A DNA stretch of 54,319 nucleotides from Nocardia amamiensis NBRC 102102 (GCF_001612745.1 NZ_BDBA01000076.1:1-54319), one strand, 5' to 3'. Positions 6,933 through 16,765 are shown, counted from the first letter of the stretch. The notes: a model not told the origin generated them from the sequence alone. Made by a program: numbers and translations.

Positions 6933-8891
6933 TCAGCGCGGCGCGACCGGTTGCGGGAACGGATCGACCAGCCCGCAGCGCTGGATCTCGTACTTCGGCA
7001 CCCGGTCGATGCGGTACTTCGCGAACCGCAGCGCATTGCGCAGGTTGTGCCGGAAACGCTCGAAGGTGAGCGGGTCCCGGGACGAGATCAGCAGTGCCTG
7101 GGTGTCGGGGCAGGACATCGCGGTGCGCGCCTGGGTCACCCACTTCTCGTCCAGGTACCAGGGCATCCACGGCTTCTTGTCCACCATGCCTGCGTCCACC
7201 ACGACCCAGTCCGGGAACAGGCTCTTGTCGTGCCCGATCCGGCCGTCGGCAAGCCGATCGGTGTGCGCTGCCAGCGGGTAGGCCAGGCCCATCGGGTCGA
7301 TAACGTGCACGTCCAGCGGGACGTTCATGCTGGTCATGCCCAGATTGAGGAAGTAGACCGTGTGCCCGGCCCCGCCGGCCGGAATGGGCTGCGGCGGCGG
7401 AGCGATGTACCAGAACATGAACGACGGCGAGTTGAGCAGCAGACCGCCGTTCGGGCTGGCCGTGATGTCGTTGACCATCGCGCGCACGCGCGGGTAGTCC
7501 AGGTAGTCCTCGGCCAGGATCGGATGGTCGTGACCGGTGTTGAGCACGTAGTAGATCCGCTCGTCCACGATGCCGGTCGAGGTGATCTTGGTACCGGTCT
7601 TGATGGCGGTGGTGCCCGCCGCGAACAGCGCCCAACCCGCCGTGCCGACCAGCGCGATCGCGAGCACCGCGAAGGACCAGTCCGCTTTCGTCGCGCGCAC
7701 GCCGCCCACAGGCAACCGGATCGGCAGCACCGCGACCGGGAGCAGAAACAGGAACAGCTGCGGAAGCAGCATCCGGCCGTGCATGAAGTCGCCGCCGACC
7801 CGCAGCGCGTACACCGTCAGCAGGAATCCGCTGACCAGAACCATGGTGACCACCGCGCCCGGTGACCGCAGCCAATTCCTGACCCGGCCGATGGACCAGC
7901 CGCGCGCCTCGTCATGCTCGGCCTTCCTCGTCCGGTTCGCCCGCGTGCGGGCGGCGACCACACCGGCGATCGACAACACCAGCAGCGGGGCCCACAGGAA
8001 GTACGGGCCGACCAGATCCCAGAGGTAGATGAAGCCCTGGCCCCATTTGGCGCCGCCAGCGTCCTTCGCGACGGCGGTGTTCGGGTAGGGCAGGCCGTAG
8101 TAGCCCATGCGCCAGATCTGATAACCCATCGGAACCAGCCCCGCCACGGCGACGATCACCGCACGCAGCACGATCGGGCGCAGCCTGCTCTCCGGCATGG
8201 GTGCCAGGAAGATCATCAGCAGTGCGAAGGCGCCGACCAGCGTCATCTCCGGACGGATCAGCGGGGCGAGCCCGGCGAGGAAGACCAGGCCGAGCAGACC
8301 GGGCAGGCGAACGGATTTCGCCTGGCTCCACCGCATCAGCTGCCACCACAGCAGGCCGATCCAGCAGATCACCAGACCGCTCTCCAGTCCGGAGGTGACG
8401 TAATCGCGGGCCGGGGGCAGCGAGATGTAGACCAGCACGCCCGCGGGGAGCAGCAGTCCGGCTCGGGTCCCGCCCCACAGCCGCGCCGAGCCGAGCATGG
8501 CGAACACGACCGCCGCCAGCGACACCGTGAGCGCGACCGCGAGCACCACGTACTCGAGCCGCGCCTGGGTGAGCCAGCTGAAGAACCACACCAGATACGT
8601 CCACGCCGTGCTGGTGTTCGCTTCGACGCGCTCGCCTGCGTTGAAGACGGGGCCGTTGCCCACAAGCAGATTGCGCACGGTGCGCAACACGATGAGACCG
8701 TCGTCGGCGATCCAGCGCCGCTGCCAGCCTCCGATCGCGAAAAGGACGACGGTGAGTGCGATCCCACCGACGAAAGTGGCTTTGGATAGGCGCGTGAAAC
8801 GCGACAGCGCCGCCTCATCGGCCGGTCGCTCCCCCGCGTATTCCGTTCGCCCCGCTACCAGCATCTCGTCAGGTGAGATAGACAGCGACAC
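6933..8891 (-). CDS. aftB: Terminal beta-(1,2)-arabinofuranosyltransferase AftB-like
   Basis: A polytopic membrane glycosyltransferase of the GT-C type that in mycobacteria adds the terminal beta-(1,2)-linked arabinofuranose to arabinogalactan, using decaprenyl-phosphoryl arabinose outside the membrane. It has 652 residues (M. tuberculosis AftB is about 626): a cytoplasmic start, TM1 near 37-55, an acidic DDG at 63-65 in the first outside loop as expected for GT-C enzymes, about ten membrane segments, and a soluble C-terminal part with several Cys, Trp and Pro. The GTG start at 8891 has GGAG 6 nt upstream and overlaps the ubiA end by 23 nt. Identification rests on the DDG motif, topology and the conserved gene order with ubiA and a mycolyltransferase. 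Confidence 0.88.
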   Translation of the reverse strand: MSLSISPDEMLVAGRTEYAGERPADEAALSRFTRLSKATFVGGIALTVVLFAIGGWQRRWIADDGLIVLRTVRNLLVGNGPVFNAGERVEANTSTAWTYLVWFFSWLTQARLEYVVLAVALTVSLAAVVFAMLGSARLWGGTRAGLLLPAGVLVYISLPPARDYVTSGLESGLVICWIGLLWWQLMRWSQAKSVRLPGLLGLVFLAGLAPLIRPEMTLVGAFALLMIFLAPMPESRLRPIVLRAVIVAVAGLVPMGYQIWRMGYYGLPYPNTAVAKDAGGAKWGQGFIYLWDLVGPYFLWAPLLVLSIAGVVAARTRANRTRKAEHDEARGWSIGRVRNWLRSPGAVVTMVLVSGFLLTVYALRVGGDFMHGRMLLPQLFLFLLPVAVLPIRLPVGGVRATKADWSFAVLAIALVGTAGWALFAAGTTAIKTGTKITSTGIVDERIYYVLNTGHDHPILAEDYLDYPRVRAMVNDITASPNGGLLLNSPSFMFWYIAPPPQPIPAGGAGHTVYFLNLGMTSMNVPLDVHVIDPMGLAYPLAAHTDRLADGRIGHDKSLFPDWVVVDAGMVDKKPWMPWYLDEKWVTQARTAMSCPDTQALLISSRDPLTFERFRHNLRNALRFAKYRIDRVPKYEIQRCGLVDPFPQPVAPR

Positions 8892-9795
8892 CTACCGCTC
8901 CGATCCAGGCGATTGCGAGGAACTGCAGGACGCGGTCCCCCAGCGCGATCTCTTCGGGCTCACCGGCCTCGCCACCATCGACGTCGACCGCATAACGCAG
9001 GATTGCGATGGTAAACGGGATCATCGAGATCGCGAACCAGTTGGTGTGCTTGAAGCTGTCCTGCTGGAACGCCCACAACCCGTAGAACACCACGACTGCC
9101 GTCGCGGCCAGGGTCCAGATGAAGCGCAGGTAGGTCGGCGTGTAGTACTCCAGCGACTTGCGGATCTTGGCGCCGGTGCCCATTGCGATCTGCAGTTCCG
9201 CGTAGCGCTTGCCCGCCGCCATGAACAGCGAGCCGAAGGCCATGATCAGCAGGAACCACTGCGACAGGTCGATGTTCGCGGCCGCGCCACCCGCCACGGC
9301 GCGCAGCAGGAAGCCGGAGGACACGATGCAGATGTCCAGCACGGCTTGGTGCTTGAGGCCGAAGCAGTACGCCAGCTGGATCCCGATGTACACCGCCATC
9401 ACCACGGCGAGATGCCACGACGCGAGGAACGATCCCGCGATGGATCCGGCCAGCAGCACCGTCGCCAGCAGGTAGGCCATGTTCACCGGGACGACGCCCG
9501 CGGCGATCGGCCGGAACCGCTTGGTCGGGTGCGCCCGGTCCGCCTCGACGTCGAGCGCGTCGTTGACCAGGTAGATGCCCGAGGCGGCCATGCAGAACAC
9601 CACGAAGGCGACGCCCACATGCGCGAGCACGTCCACGTCGGTGATCGTGCCCGCGGCCAGCGGCGCGGCCAGCACCAGGACGTTCTTGACCCACTGCCGC
9701 GGACGGACCGCCTTGAACAGACCACCGGCCAGCGTCTTGGGCGGGCCCTTGACAACGGCCTCGGCTAGATCGGCGCCGGTCGGCTCTTCACTCAT
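8869..9795 (-). CDS. ubiA: Decaprenyl-phosphate phosphoribosyltransferase (UbiA family, DPPR synthase)
   Basis: A 308-residue membrane prenyltransferase of the UbiA superfamily. The M. tuberculosis counterpart Rv3806c transfers phosphoribose from PRPP to decaprenyl phosphate, the first committed step to the arabinan donor DPA. The sequence keeps RPRQWVKN (31-38), the Mg-binding motif NDxxDxxxD at 78-86 and HPTKRFRPIAAG, then the second motif around YCFGLKHQAVLD. About nine membrane helices are evident. The start at 9795 (MSEEPTG) is favoured because it resembles the mycobacterial N-terminus and lies one base after the PAP2 stop; the only possible ribosome site is a weak GAAAGAG. Part of the coupled five-gene operon. 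Confidence 0.92.
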   Translation of the reverse strand: MSEEPTGADLAEAVVKGPPKTLAGGLFKAVRPRQWVKNVLVLAAPLAAGTITDVDVLAHVGVAFVVFCMAASGIYLVNDALDVEADRAHPTKRFRPIAAGVVPVNMAYLLATVLLAGSIAGSFLASWHLAVVMAVYIGIQLAYCFGLKHQAVLDICIVSSGFLLRAVAGGAAANIDLSQWFLLIMAFGSLFMAAGKRYAELQIAMGTGAKIRKSLEYYTPTYLRFIWTLAATAVVVFYGLWAFQQDSFKHTNWFAISMIPFTIAILRYAVDVDGGEAGEPEEIALGDRVLQFLAIAWIGAVGVAVYLT

Positions 9796-9796
9796 G

Positions 9797-10435
9797 TCAA
9801 CCAAGGCTCTTTCTTGTCCGGTCACTGTCGAGTCTCTTTTCGGCGGCAAGCAGGGCGGCTGCGGACGCGGCACCGAGCGCGGAACCGGCGAGCACGTCGG
9901 AGGGATAGTGCACCCCCAGAACCACTCGGGAAAGCAGCATCGGGGGAACGAGCACCGCAGGCAAGGGTAGCCCGGTCAGTCTGCCGAGCAACACGGCCGC
10001 CGCCGTAGTCGAGGTCGCATGCGAGGAAGGGAAGCTCAGTTTGCTCGGTGTTCCCACGTTGACCTGCACCGACGGGTCATTCGGACGCGGCCGCCGGACG
10101 ACGCGCTTGATGACGATCGAGGCCGCGTGCGCGCCGACCGCGCCGACCGCGACACCGGCCCACTGCCTGCGCCGCTGCTTGTCCAGCAACCATCCGGCCG
10201 CCGCGATGCCGACCCAGCCGAGCGCGTGCTCGCCGAAGTGCGACATGCCCCGCGCCGCGGACACCACGGCGGGCTTGCTCCCGAGCGTGGCCTGCACGGC
10301 GTTGATCACCGCCACCTCGGGCGGCGCGGTCGGCGCCTGCGTGGGTTCCGCGTACGCCGGGCCGCCGTGACCGTTCGCGCTCTGCGGTGGCAGGTGCACC
10401 GCCGCGTCGTCGGCCGCGCTCGCTCCGAGACTCAC
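9797..10435 (-). CDS. PAP2-family phosphatase, probable DPPR phosphatase
   Basis: A 212-residue integral membrane phosphatase. It has the three PAP2 signatures: KRVVRRPRP (110-118), PSSH (136-139) and SRVVLGVHYPSD (169-180), giving the catalytic histidines 139 and 176. In this gene order (Rv3807c in M. tuberculosis) it is proposed to remove the 5-phosphate from decaprenyl-phosphoryl-5-phosphoribose made by the neighbouring UbiA enzyme. The start is the GTG at 10435, which overlaps the glfT2 stop as GTGA, with AAGGA upstream, so translation is probably coupled. The first 40 residues are a polar Pro/Ala-rich extension. Confidence 0.88.
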   Translation of the reverse strand: MSLGASAADDAAVHLPPQSANGHGGPAYAEPTQAPTAPPEVAVINAVQATLGSKPAVVSAARGMSHFGEHALGWVGIAAAGWLLDKQRRRQWAGVAVGAVGAHAASIVIKRVVRRPRPNDPSVQVNVGTPSKLSFPSSHATSTTAAAVLLGRLTGLPLPAVLVPPMLLSRVVLGVHYPSDVLAGSALGAASAAALLAAEKRLDSDRTRKSLG

Positions 10436-12366
10436 TGCTGTCCATCCTTCGTGTCGATGCCGAAGACCTTCTCCCACGCCGCGGTGCTGGTCAGCTGCGG
10501 GTGGGCGGCGCGGTAGCGCTGCTGCATCTCCGGGAAGCGCGCCGCCAGCTCCTTGCGCAGGCGCATGGCCTCTTTGAACAGACCGAGTGCCTGGCGCGGA
10601 TCGCGCTTGCGGTAGACGACGCCGCGACCGTCGGCCGTGGTGACGGTGACGCCGTCGACCTGCGAGAGCAGGAACCATCGCGCGTCCAGCGTCGGCACGT
10701 TCAGCTGCGGAGTCGCGTGATGCTCGACGCGCGCGGGGCGGACGTTGTGCACCAGGCCCTTGGCCAGCCGGACCACCTTGGCGATCGGGTTGGCGGGTTC
10801 GCCCACCGCGCCGACGCCGATGTGACTGGCCAGCGGAAGTTCGGTGGACGAGGGCAGGATCACCGCGTCCGGGTACTGTCTGCGCAGCTCATGCACCGCG
10901 CCCAGGGCGCTCGGCAGCAGTTGGAACAGCCGCTCGGGCCCGGCGAGGAAGTCGCGGATGGCCAGGTTCTGGATCGCGACCGTCGAATACTCCAGGCAGA
11001 GCAGGTGCTTCAAGGTCGCTTTGACCGTGTTGACGACCATGCCGCGACCGTTGCCGGGCAGGTGCAGCGAGGCGACAACCAAGCGATTGCGCAGGTGGAA
11101 GTACGCCTGCCAGTCGATGGCGTCGTCCTTGTCGCTCCAGGCCATGTGCCACACGGCCGCGCCGGGCAGCGTGACGGTAGGATATCCGGCGGCACGGGCG
11201 CGCAGGCCGTACTCCGCGTCGTCCCACTTCAGGAACAGCGGCAGCGGCTGGCCGAGTTCCGCGGCCACGCGGCGCGGGATGACGCAGGTCCACCAGCCGT
11301 TGAAGTCGACGTCGATGCGCCGGTGCAGCAACTTCGAGTTGTCCCGGTCCTTGAGCGGGTACTTCGAGAAGTCGTGGTCGTATTCGACGTTCGGCGCCGC
11401 GGTCCACATGAAAATTCCGCGGTCCACGACTTCGCCCATCACGTGCAGGTGCGAGCGCTCCTGCAGGTTGAGCATCTGGCCGCCGACCAGCACCGGCGAC
11501 TTGGCGAACCGGGCGAATGCCAACGCGCGCAGGATCGAGTCCGGCTCGATCTCGATGTCGTCGTCCATGTAGACGATGTACTCGGCGTCGGTGGTCTTCA
11601 GCGCCTCGTACATGACCCGGCTGTAGCCGCCGGAACCGCCGAGGTTGGGCTGGTCGTGGATGGCCAGCCTGCCGCCGAGGGCCGCGGCCGATTCCGCGAA
11701 ACCGGGCTCGTCCACCACCTTCTTGGTGCCCTGGTCGGGGATGATGACGGCCTTGATCTTCTCCAGCACCAGCGGGTCCGAGCCGAGGGCGGCCAAGGTC
11801 TTCACCGCGTCGGTGGGCCGATTGAAGGTTGGCATGCCGACCGCGATGCTGCCGTCGCCCGGTGCCTCGACCGGTGCGTACCAGCCGCCGGACAGCAGCG
11901 TGACCGCCGTGTCGGTGGTGATGTCGAACCAGATCCAGCCGCCGTCCTCGAACGGGGCCAGGTCGGTCTCGAATTCCACGACCACCGAGTCGGCGCCGCC
12001 CGCGACCGCGAACTCCTTGCCCTGCACGTGGATGCGCGAGCCGTCGGCCTTGGAGCGGTACATGTCGACCCGGCCGTGACCGGCCAGTTCCAGCCGGAGC
12101 ACCACCGACGACAGGATGCTCCAGCGCCGCCAGTAGCTCGCCGGCAGCGCGTTGAAGTAGGTGCAGAACGAGACCTCGGACTCCGCGCCGATCGACAGCG
12201 AAGTGCGGGTGGTGGCGTGTGCGCGCCGCGCGTTGGTGGCCGACTCCTCGACGTAGAGGGTGCGCACGTCCAGTGGTTCGCCGGGGCGCGGCAGGATGAT
12301 GCGCTGTAGCAGCGACTTCGCGCGGGTCTCGGTGGTCTGCTCGGCCAAGATGGATTGGGAGGTCAT
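10432..12366 (-). CDS. glfT2: Galactofuranosyltransferase GlfT2
   Basis: A 644-residue cytoplasmic-side glycosyltransferase that extends the galactan with alternating beta-(1,5) and beta-(1,6) galactofuranose from UDP-Galf. An N-terminal beta-rich domain (about 1-165) precedes the GT-A domain: GMPTFNRP (177-184), the metal-binding DDD at 268-270, WW at 358-359, the acidic WDDAE (381-385) and a His at 407 in VWHMAW, all spaced as in the solved mycobacterial enzyme (637 residues). ATG at 12366 has AGGAG close upstream and starts 7 nt after glf stops. The stop overlaps the PAP2 start. Confidence 0.95.
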   Translation of the reverse strand: MTSQSILAEQTTETRAKSLLQRIILPRPGEPLDVRTLYVEESATNARRAHATTRTSLSIGAESEVSFCTYFNALPASYWRRWSILSSVVLRLELAGHGRVDMYRSKADGSRIHVQGKEFAVAGGADSVVVEFETDLAPFEDGGWIWFDITTDTAVTLLSGGWYAPVEAPGDGSIAVGMPTFNRPTDAVKTLAALGSDPLVLEKIKAVIIPDQGTKKVVDEPGFAESAAALGGRLAIHDQPNLGGSGGYSRVMYEALKTTDAEYIVYMDDDIEIEPDSILRALAFARFAKSPVLVGGQMLNLQERSHLHVMGEVVDRGIFMWTAAPNVEYDHDFSKYPLKDRDNSKLLHRRIDVDFNGWWTCVIPRRVAAELGQPLPLFLKWDDAEYGLRARAAGYPTVTLPGAAVWHMAWSDKDDAIDWQAYFHLRNRLVVASLHLPGNGRGMVVNTVKATLKHLLCLEYSTVAIQNLAIRDFLAGPERLFQLLPSALGAVHELRRQYPDAVILPSSTELPLASHIGVGAVGEPANPIAKVVRLAKGLVHNVRPARVEHHATPQLNVPTLDARWFLLSQVDGVTVTTADGRGVVYRKRDPRQALGLFKEAMRLRKELAARFPEMQQRYRAAHPQLTSTAAWEKVFGIDTKDGQQ

Positions 12367-12373
12367 TCTGCTC

Positions 12374-13756
<1,383 letters not shown>

Positions 13757-13888
13757 TTACTGCCCTGCCGGTCCAGTGTGCACGGTGTTCGCGTCACGGC
13801 CGACCTCCTCCAGCCGAGGAAACCGCACGCTCGCACGATGGCAGGCGCAGCGGCCGTCGGCACGCAGTGGCGCTCCAATCGGACGCTG

Positions 13889-14242
13889 CTAACCGGGTAT
13901 GTCGAAGAAACGCGCGTGCTGCACGGAGGCACCGTCCGGCGTCCTCGGCGCAGACAACGACTCGCGGTACTCCTCGGTGACCGCGTCCCAGAGCACGTCG
14001 TACTGCGGCAACAGCTCGCGTACCTCGTCAAGGGTTGGATACGGATCAGGTCCGAATGCGATGTGCCCCCGGGGGAGGTCCAGTGGTTCATCCGGCCATC
14101 GGCGCGCAGGTTCATCGCGGTCGCTGTCATCGAGGCTCATCACAGCAACGCGCCGACCCTCGCGCCGCCAGCCGGCGCGAATCGCACCAACGGTCGTCGC
14201 GTAGTAGACATGATCGGTGTCGAAAGCGCGGTAAATGAGCAT
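13889..14242 (-). CDS. Hypothetical protein, paired with XRE regulator
   Basis: A 117-residue soluble acidic protein that I do not recognise. It starts MLIYRAFDTDHVYYATTVG and contains many Asp/Glu/Arg and DPYPTLDEVRELLPQYD. No signal peptide or membrane segment is present. It begins 3 nt after the stop of the XRE regulator gene and should be co-transcribed with it, so it may be a partner of that regulator, in the way of an antitoxin- or sensor-linked small protein. That is inference from position only. The gap between it and glf (13604-13888) holds no visible gene. Confidence 0.7.
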   Translation of the reverse strand: MLIYRAFDTDHVYYATTVGAIRAGWRREGRRVAVMSLDDSDRDEPARRWPDEPLDLPRGHIAFGPDPYPTLDEVRELLPQYDVLWDAVTEEYRESLSAPRTPDGASVQHARFFDIPG

Positions 14243-14245
14243 TTT

Positions 14246-14851
14246 CTAGTCCTCCCTCGGCCACTCGGTGAGCGGCCCCTCATGCGCCATGACGGAGTCC
14301 ATCAGTCGACCCGCCCGGTCCTCGTCGCGGGCAAGCACGCCCCAACCACCGCCGACCAGACCATCGGCCCAGAGCCCGGACCATCGGCCGAGCCCGGCGT
14401 CCGACTCGGGTCCGAGCATGAAGTAGAGCGATCCCCGGTACAGGTGGTCACGCTCGGTCGCGAGGTAGGTGCCCATTAGCGAGCCGTCGACCACTCGCAG
14501 GTCGCCGGTCCACAGGTAGTCACCATCCGCAGCGAACGTGAACGACGCGCCCCTGTGCTGTGCGGTGATTGTGTGTCGGTCGATCACCGGCTTGCGGTCG
14601 CGCGTTGTGTCCCATGCGGCGAACCATTGGCCAGAAAGGTCCAGGCCGATCGGCACGACGCCGAACAGCTGCTCGAGCGACAGATTGAGCGCGTGCGCAA
14701 GGTGGAGACAGCTCGTCGCCGCCGGTTCTTGGCTTCCGGATTCCCACCGGCCGACCTGCCGCTCGGTGACGCCGACGCGTTCGCCGAGCTCGGCTTGTCC
14801 GAGTCCAAGCGCGTTGCGCCGGTCTCGGATGATCGACCCAATTTCCACCAT
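14246..14851 (-). CDS. XRE-family transcriptional regulator
   Basis: A 201-residue regulator with an N-terminal helix-turn-helix (about 5-63: IRDRRNALGLGQAELGERVGVTERQVGRWESGSQEP) and a C-terminal domain (about 75-195) of beta-rich character with several Trp and Asp/Gly turns that could bind a ligand. The ATG at 14851 gives the family-typical start just before the HTH. It is divergent from the two small genes at 15005-15588; the intervening 150 bp contains three ACCGGACTAG half-sites, which may be its operator or that of another factor. Downstream 117-aa gene follows directly. Confidence 0.82.
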   Translation of the reverse strand: MVEIGSIIRDRRNALGLGQAELGERVGVTERQVGRWESGSQEPAATSCLHLAHALNLSLEQLFGVVPIGLDLSGQWFAAWDTTRDRKPVIDRHTITAQHRGASFTFAADGDYLWTGDLRVVDGSLMGTYLATERDHLYRGSLYFMLGPESDAGLGRWSGLWADGLVGGGWGVLARDEDRAGRLMDSVMAHEGPLTEWPRED

Positions 14852-14946
14852 TCGTTGCCCCTGGTCTGGTCGGCGGTCCTGTCAATTATCAGCGACGATA
14901 CGCGGTTCTCGACACAGAATCGGTCTATCAGAGGTATGGTCTGGCG

Positions 14947-14981
14947 ACCGGACTAGGGGCCTAGTCCGGTAACCGGACTAG
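14947..14981. promoter_or_regulatory. Three-arm alternating operator
   Basis: The 10-mer ACCGGACTAG occurs at 14947-14956 (plus), 14961-14970 (minus) and 14972-14981 (plus). Neighbouring copies form two overlapping palindromes that share the central arm: an 11-bp pair with a 2-nt centre (14947-14970) and a 10-bp pair with a single central base (14961-14981). It lies in the leader of the gene that starts at 15005, downstream of a -10-like TATGGT (14935-14940), a position fit for repression. Confidence 0.7.
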
Positions 14982-15004
14982 TAATAATCAGGGAGGGCCG
15001 GGCT

Positions 15005-15268
15005 ATGACGGGGAGACTGGACGAATCACAAGCCGCTGTGCTCGCAGTGCTCGAGCCAGGCGGATTCCTCACGATCGAGCAGCTCGCGCGCGACGGCGAA
15101 TTGACGAAGTACCGAGCACGGGCCGCGATATCGGCGCTGCGCTCGCGCAGCCTCGTCGTCGCCGGGTGCGGATGGCGGACGGGCCGATACCAGATCACAG
15201 CGCGCGGGCGCGCTGTGATCACCACTCGAGGCCGGTATTTCTTCCCGCGGCCTGCCAAGGGGGCATGA
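15005..15268 (+). CDS. Small winged-helix DNA-binding protein
   Basis: An 87-residue protein with a predicted winged helix: LDESQAAVLAVLEPGGFLTIEQLARDGELTKYRARAAISALRSRSLVVA followed by a basic wing GWRTGRYQITARGRAVIT and a basic tail. Proteins of this size often act as regulators or accessory factors of integrative elements. ATG at 15005 has AGGGAGG upstream at good spacing. Its stop overlaps the next start as ATGA. A perfect 13-bp palindrome (15193-15220) lies within the coding sequence. The specific family is not recognised. Confidence 0.7.
   Translation: MTGRLDESQAAVLAVLEPGGFLTIEQLARDGELTKYRARAAISALRSRSLVVAGCGWRTGRYQITARGRAVITTRGRYFFPRPAKGA
15193..15220. repeat. Perfect 13-bp inverted repeat inside a coding sequence
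   Basis: GATCACAGCGCGC (15193-15205) and GCGCGCTGTGATC (15208-15220), separated by GG, code for the ITARGRAVIT part of the winged-helix protein. This is a very stable hairpin and an odd constraint for a coding region. Confidence 0.75.
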
Positions 15269-15588
15269 CGGTGTCTCCGACGCAAACCGTGTTCGCCGGT
15301 GCCTCGGCGGTACTGGTGCTCGGCGTCGTGATCTTCTACGTACTGCCCTATCTCATTGATCGCCCGATCCAGGGCGACAGCTCGGTCACGACGGCCGAGA
15401 TTCTCACCCGCGTCGCTCGGGACCGGTGCCACCGTGCGCCAGAGGAGCCGTACAGCCTCGCCGACGCGCACCGAGTGTTCCGCGAACGAATCAACTGCGA
15501 CACGGACTCATGTGGGGCGAAGTACGCCGCGTACTGGACGCTCGTAGATCACGGTCGGATCGTGCCCAGCAGGGAGCTTGCGCGGTAG
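15265..15588 (+). CDS. Small membrane-anchored hypothetical protein with three cysteines
   Basis: A 107-residue protein with one membrane segment (about 9-30) and a soluble tail holding Cys55, Cys78 and Cys83, the last two in CDTDSC. ATG at 15265 overlaps the stop of the upstream winged-helix gene, so the two are co-translated. It is not recognised. The pairing of a tiny DNA-binding protein with a single-span protein next to a divergent XRE gene suggests part of an actinomycete mobile or accessory module, but nothing directly shows mobility (no integrase or attachment site is visible). Confidence 0.65.
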   Translation: MTVSPTQTVFAGASAVLVLGVVIFYVLPYLIDRPIQGDSSVTTAEILTRVARDRCHRAPEEPYSLADAHRVFRERINCDTDSCGAKYAAYWTLVDHGRIVPSRELAR

Positions 15589-15608
15589 CCGGACTGGCTT
15601 CGACGGAT

Positions 15609-15643
15609 GACGGCCGGTACGCATACTCCGCGTACCGGCCGTC
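15609..15643. terminator. Bidirectional terminator between convergent genes
   Basis: A perfect 14-bp stem (arms 15609-15622 and 15630-15643) with a 7-nt loop, between the stop at 15588 (plus) and the stop at 15656 (minus). Confidence 0.8.
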
Positions 15644-15655
15644 GTTCAGTGTGTT

Positions 15656-16420
15656 CTACAGGTTCCGCTCGGCGTAGACCTTCATCGCGTCGCGCACGAA
15701 CACCGCGGTACCCGCCTCGTGCACGTCGTAGTTCGCCGCGAAACGCGGATCGGCGACGTACATCTCGCCCAGGCCGATAAAGGCTTCCTTCACCAGCGGC
15801 CTGCCCTGCCAGCCGACGCCGATCCAGTCGTAGTGGCGTTGGACGATGGCCTGCACCTCGTCGCTGTTCACGGTGAGCCCGCCCACGAACGCCCGGCCGT
15901 AGTCGGCGGCGATGTCGAGATGGGTCTGCTGGAAGGCCTTCTTGTCCGCGTCGGACATCGAGCGCCACCAGCGGTCGCCGCTCTCGTAGGCCTCCTTGCC
16001 CCAGCGTTCGATCACCTCGTCCTTGTACTTCGTGTGGTCGAAGCCGTCGAAAACTTCTGCTGCCACGAGTTGTTCACCTCTCTCCGTCTTGTGCAGCGTG
16101 GAGTGCACCGACTCGATCTGGCGCCGGATCCGATCCTGTTCCTGCCGTAGCAAGTCCAGGTGCGTGCGCAGCGCGGCGGCGGTGTCCCGTTCTCCGGCAA
16201 GGACTTCGGCGATGACCGGCAGGCCGAGGCCGAGTTCTCGCAGCAGCAGGATGCGTTGCAGCCGCACGAGGGAGTCCTGGTCGTAGTAGCGATACCCGTT
16301 GGCGCCGATCCGGCTGGGCGGCAACAGCCCGAGCTGCCCGTAGTGGCGCAGCGTGCGACTGGTGGTACCGGCCGCCTTCGCCAGATCCTGAATGGACCAT
16401 TCCCCGGTGACCATGGTCAT
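15656..16420 (-). CDS. MerR-family regulator with TipAS-like ligand domain
   Basis: A 254-residue regulator. The MerR helix-turn-helix and wing are at about 5-75 (WSIQDLAKAAGTTSRTLRHYGQLGLLPPSRIGANGYRYYD), followed by a coiled coil (about 85-115) and a C-terminal TipAS-type domain (about 125-254) that in Streptomyces TipA binds thiopeptide antibiotics and switches on the promoter. ATG at 16420 was chosen because AGGGAG lies 9 nt upstream; an ATG two codons on is also possible. TipA genes are commonly autoregulated from a promoter with a long spacer; that was not resolved here. Beside it lies the relic of a DMT transporter. Confidence 0.88.
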   Translation of the reverse strand: MTMVTGEWSIQDLAKAAGTTSRTLRHYGQLGLLPPSRIGANGYRYYDQDSLVRLQRILLLRELGLGLPVIAEVLAGERDTAAALRTHLDLLRQEQDRIRRQIESVHSTLHKTERGEQLVAAEVFDGFDHTKYKDEVIERWGKEAYESGDRWWRSMSDADKKAFQQTHLDIAADYGRAFVGGLTVNSDEVQAIVQRHYDWIGVGWQGRPLVKEAFIGLGEMYVADPRFAANYDVHEAGTAVFVRDAMKVYAERNL

Positions 16421-16569
16421 GACCGCGTTCTCCCTTCTTGTCTCGTCGGTGCAACCAGCATGCAAGTTGACGTTACGTTAAAGTCAAGCTTATTCGCCGA
16501 GGTCCCGGCCGGTCAGCGCCGCGCCGGAGCGGACTCGGGAAAGGCCGGGGACGCGACGAGCCGGACCGC

Positions 16570-16745
16570 GGCCTCCGGAGAGCACCTACCGTCTGGCCAA
16601 ATAGGGTCCCGCCCAGCGCGATCACCATGCCGAGCACCTGTAGCGCAGTGAGCGCCTGCCCGAGCGCGACCATCCGATCACCGCGGCGGACAACGGGCTG
16701 AGCATGCCGAGGAAGGCCACCGAGTACGCAGGCCGCCATCGACTG
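16570..16745 (-). pseudogene. Frameshifted remnant of an EamA/DMT-family transporter
   Basis: On the minus strand one frame reads YSVAFLGMLSPLSAAVIGW, then the adjacent frame continues VALGQALTALQVLGMVIALG followed by GTLFGQT. Together these match the last two helices of EamA-type drug/metabolite exporters. Loss of one G near 16680 explains the frame change. The N-terminal four fifths of the gene are gone, and the tail runs into unrelated sequence toward the TipA gene. It is a decayed gene; the rest of the gap (16421-16569) shows nothing else. Confidence 0.6.
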
Positions 16746-16765
16746 GGACGAGCCCGGGTCGGGCG

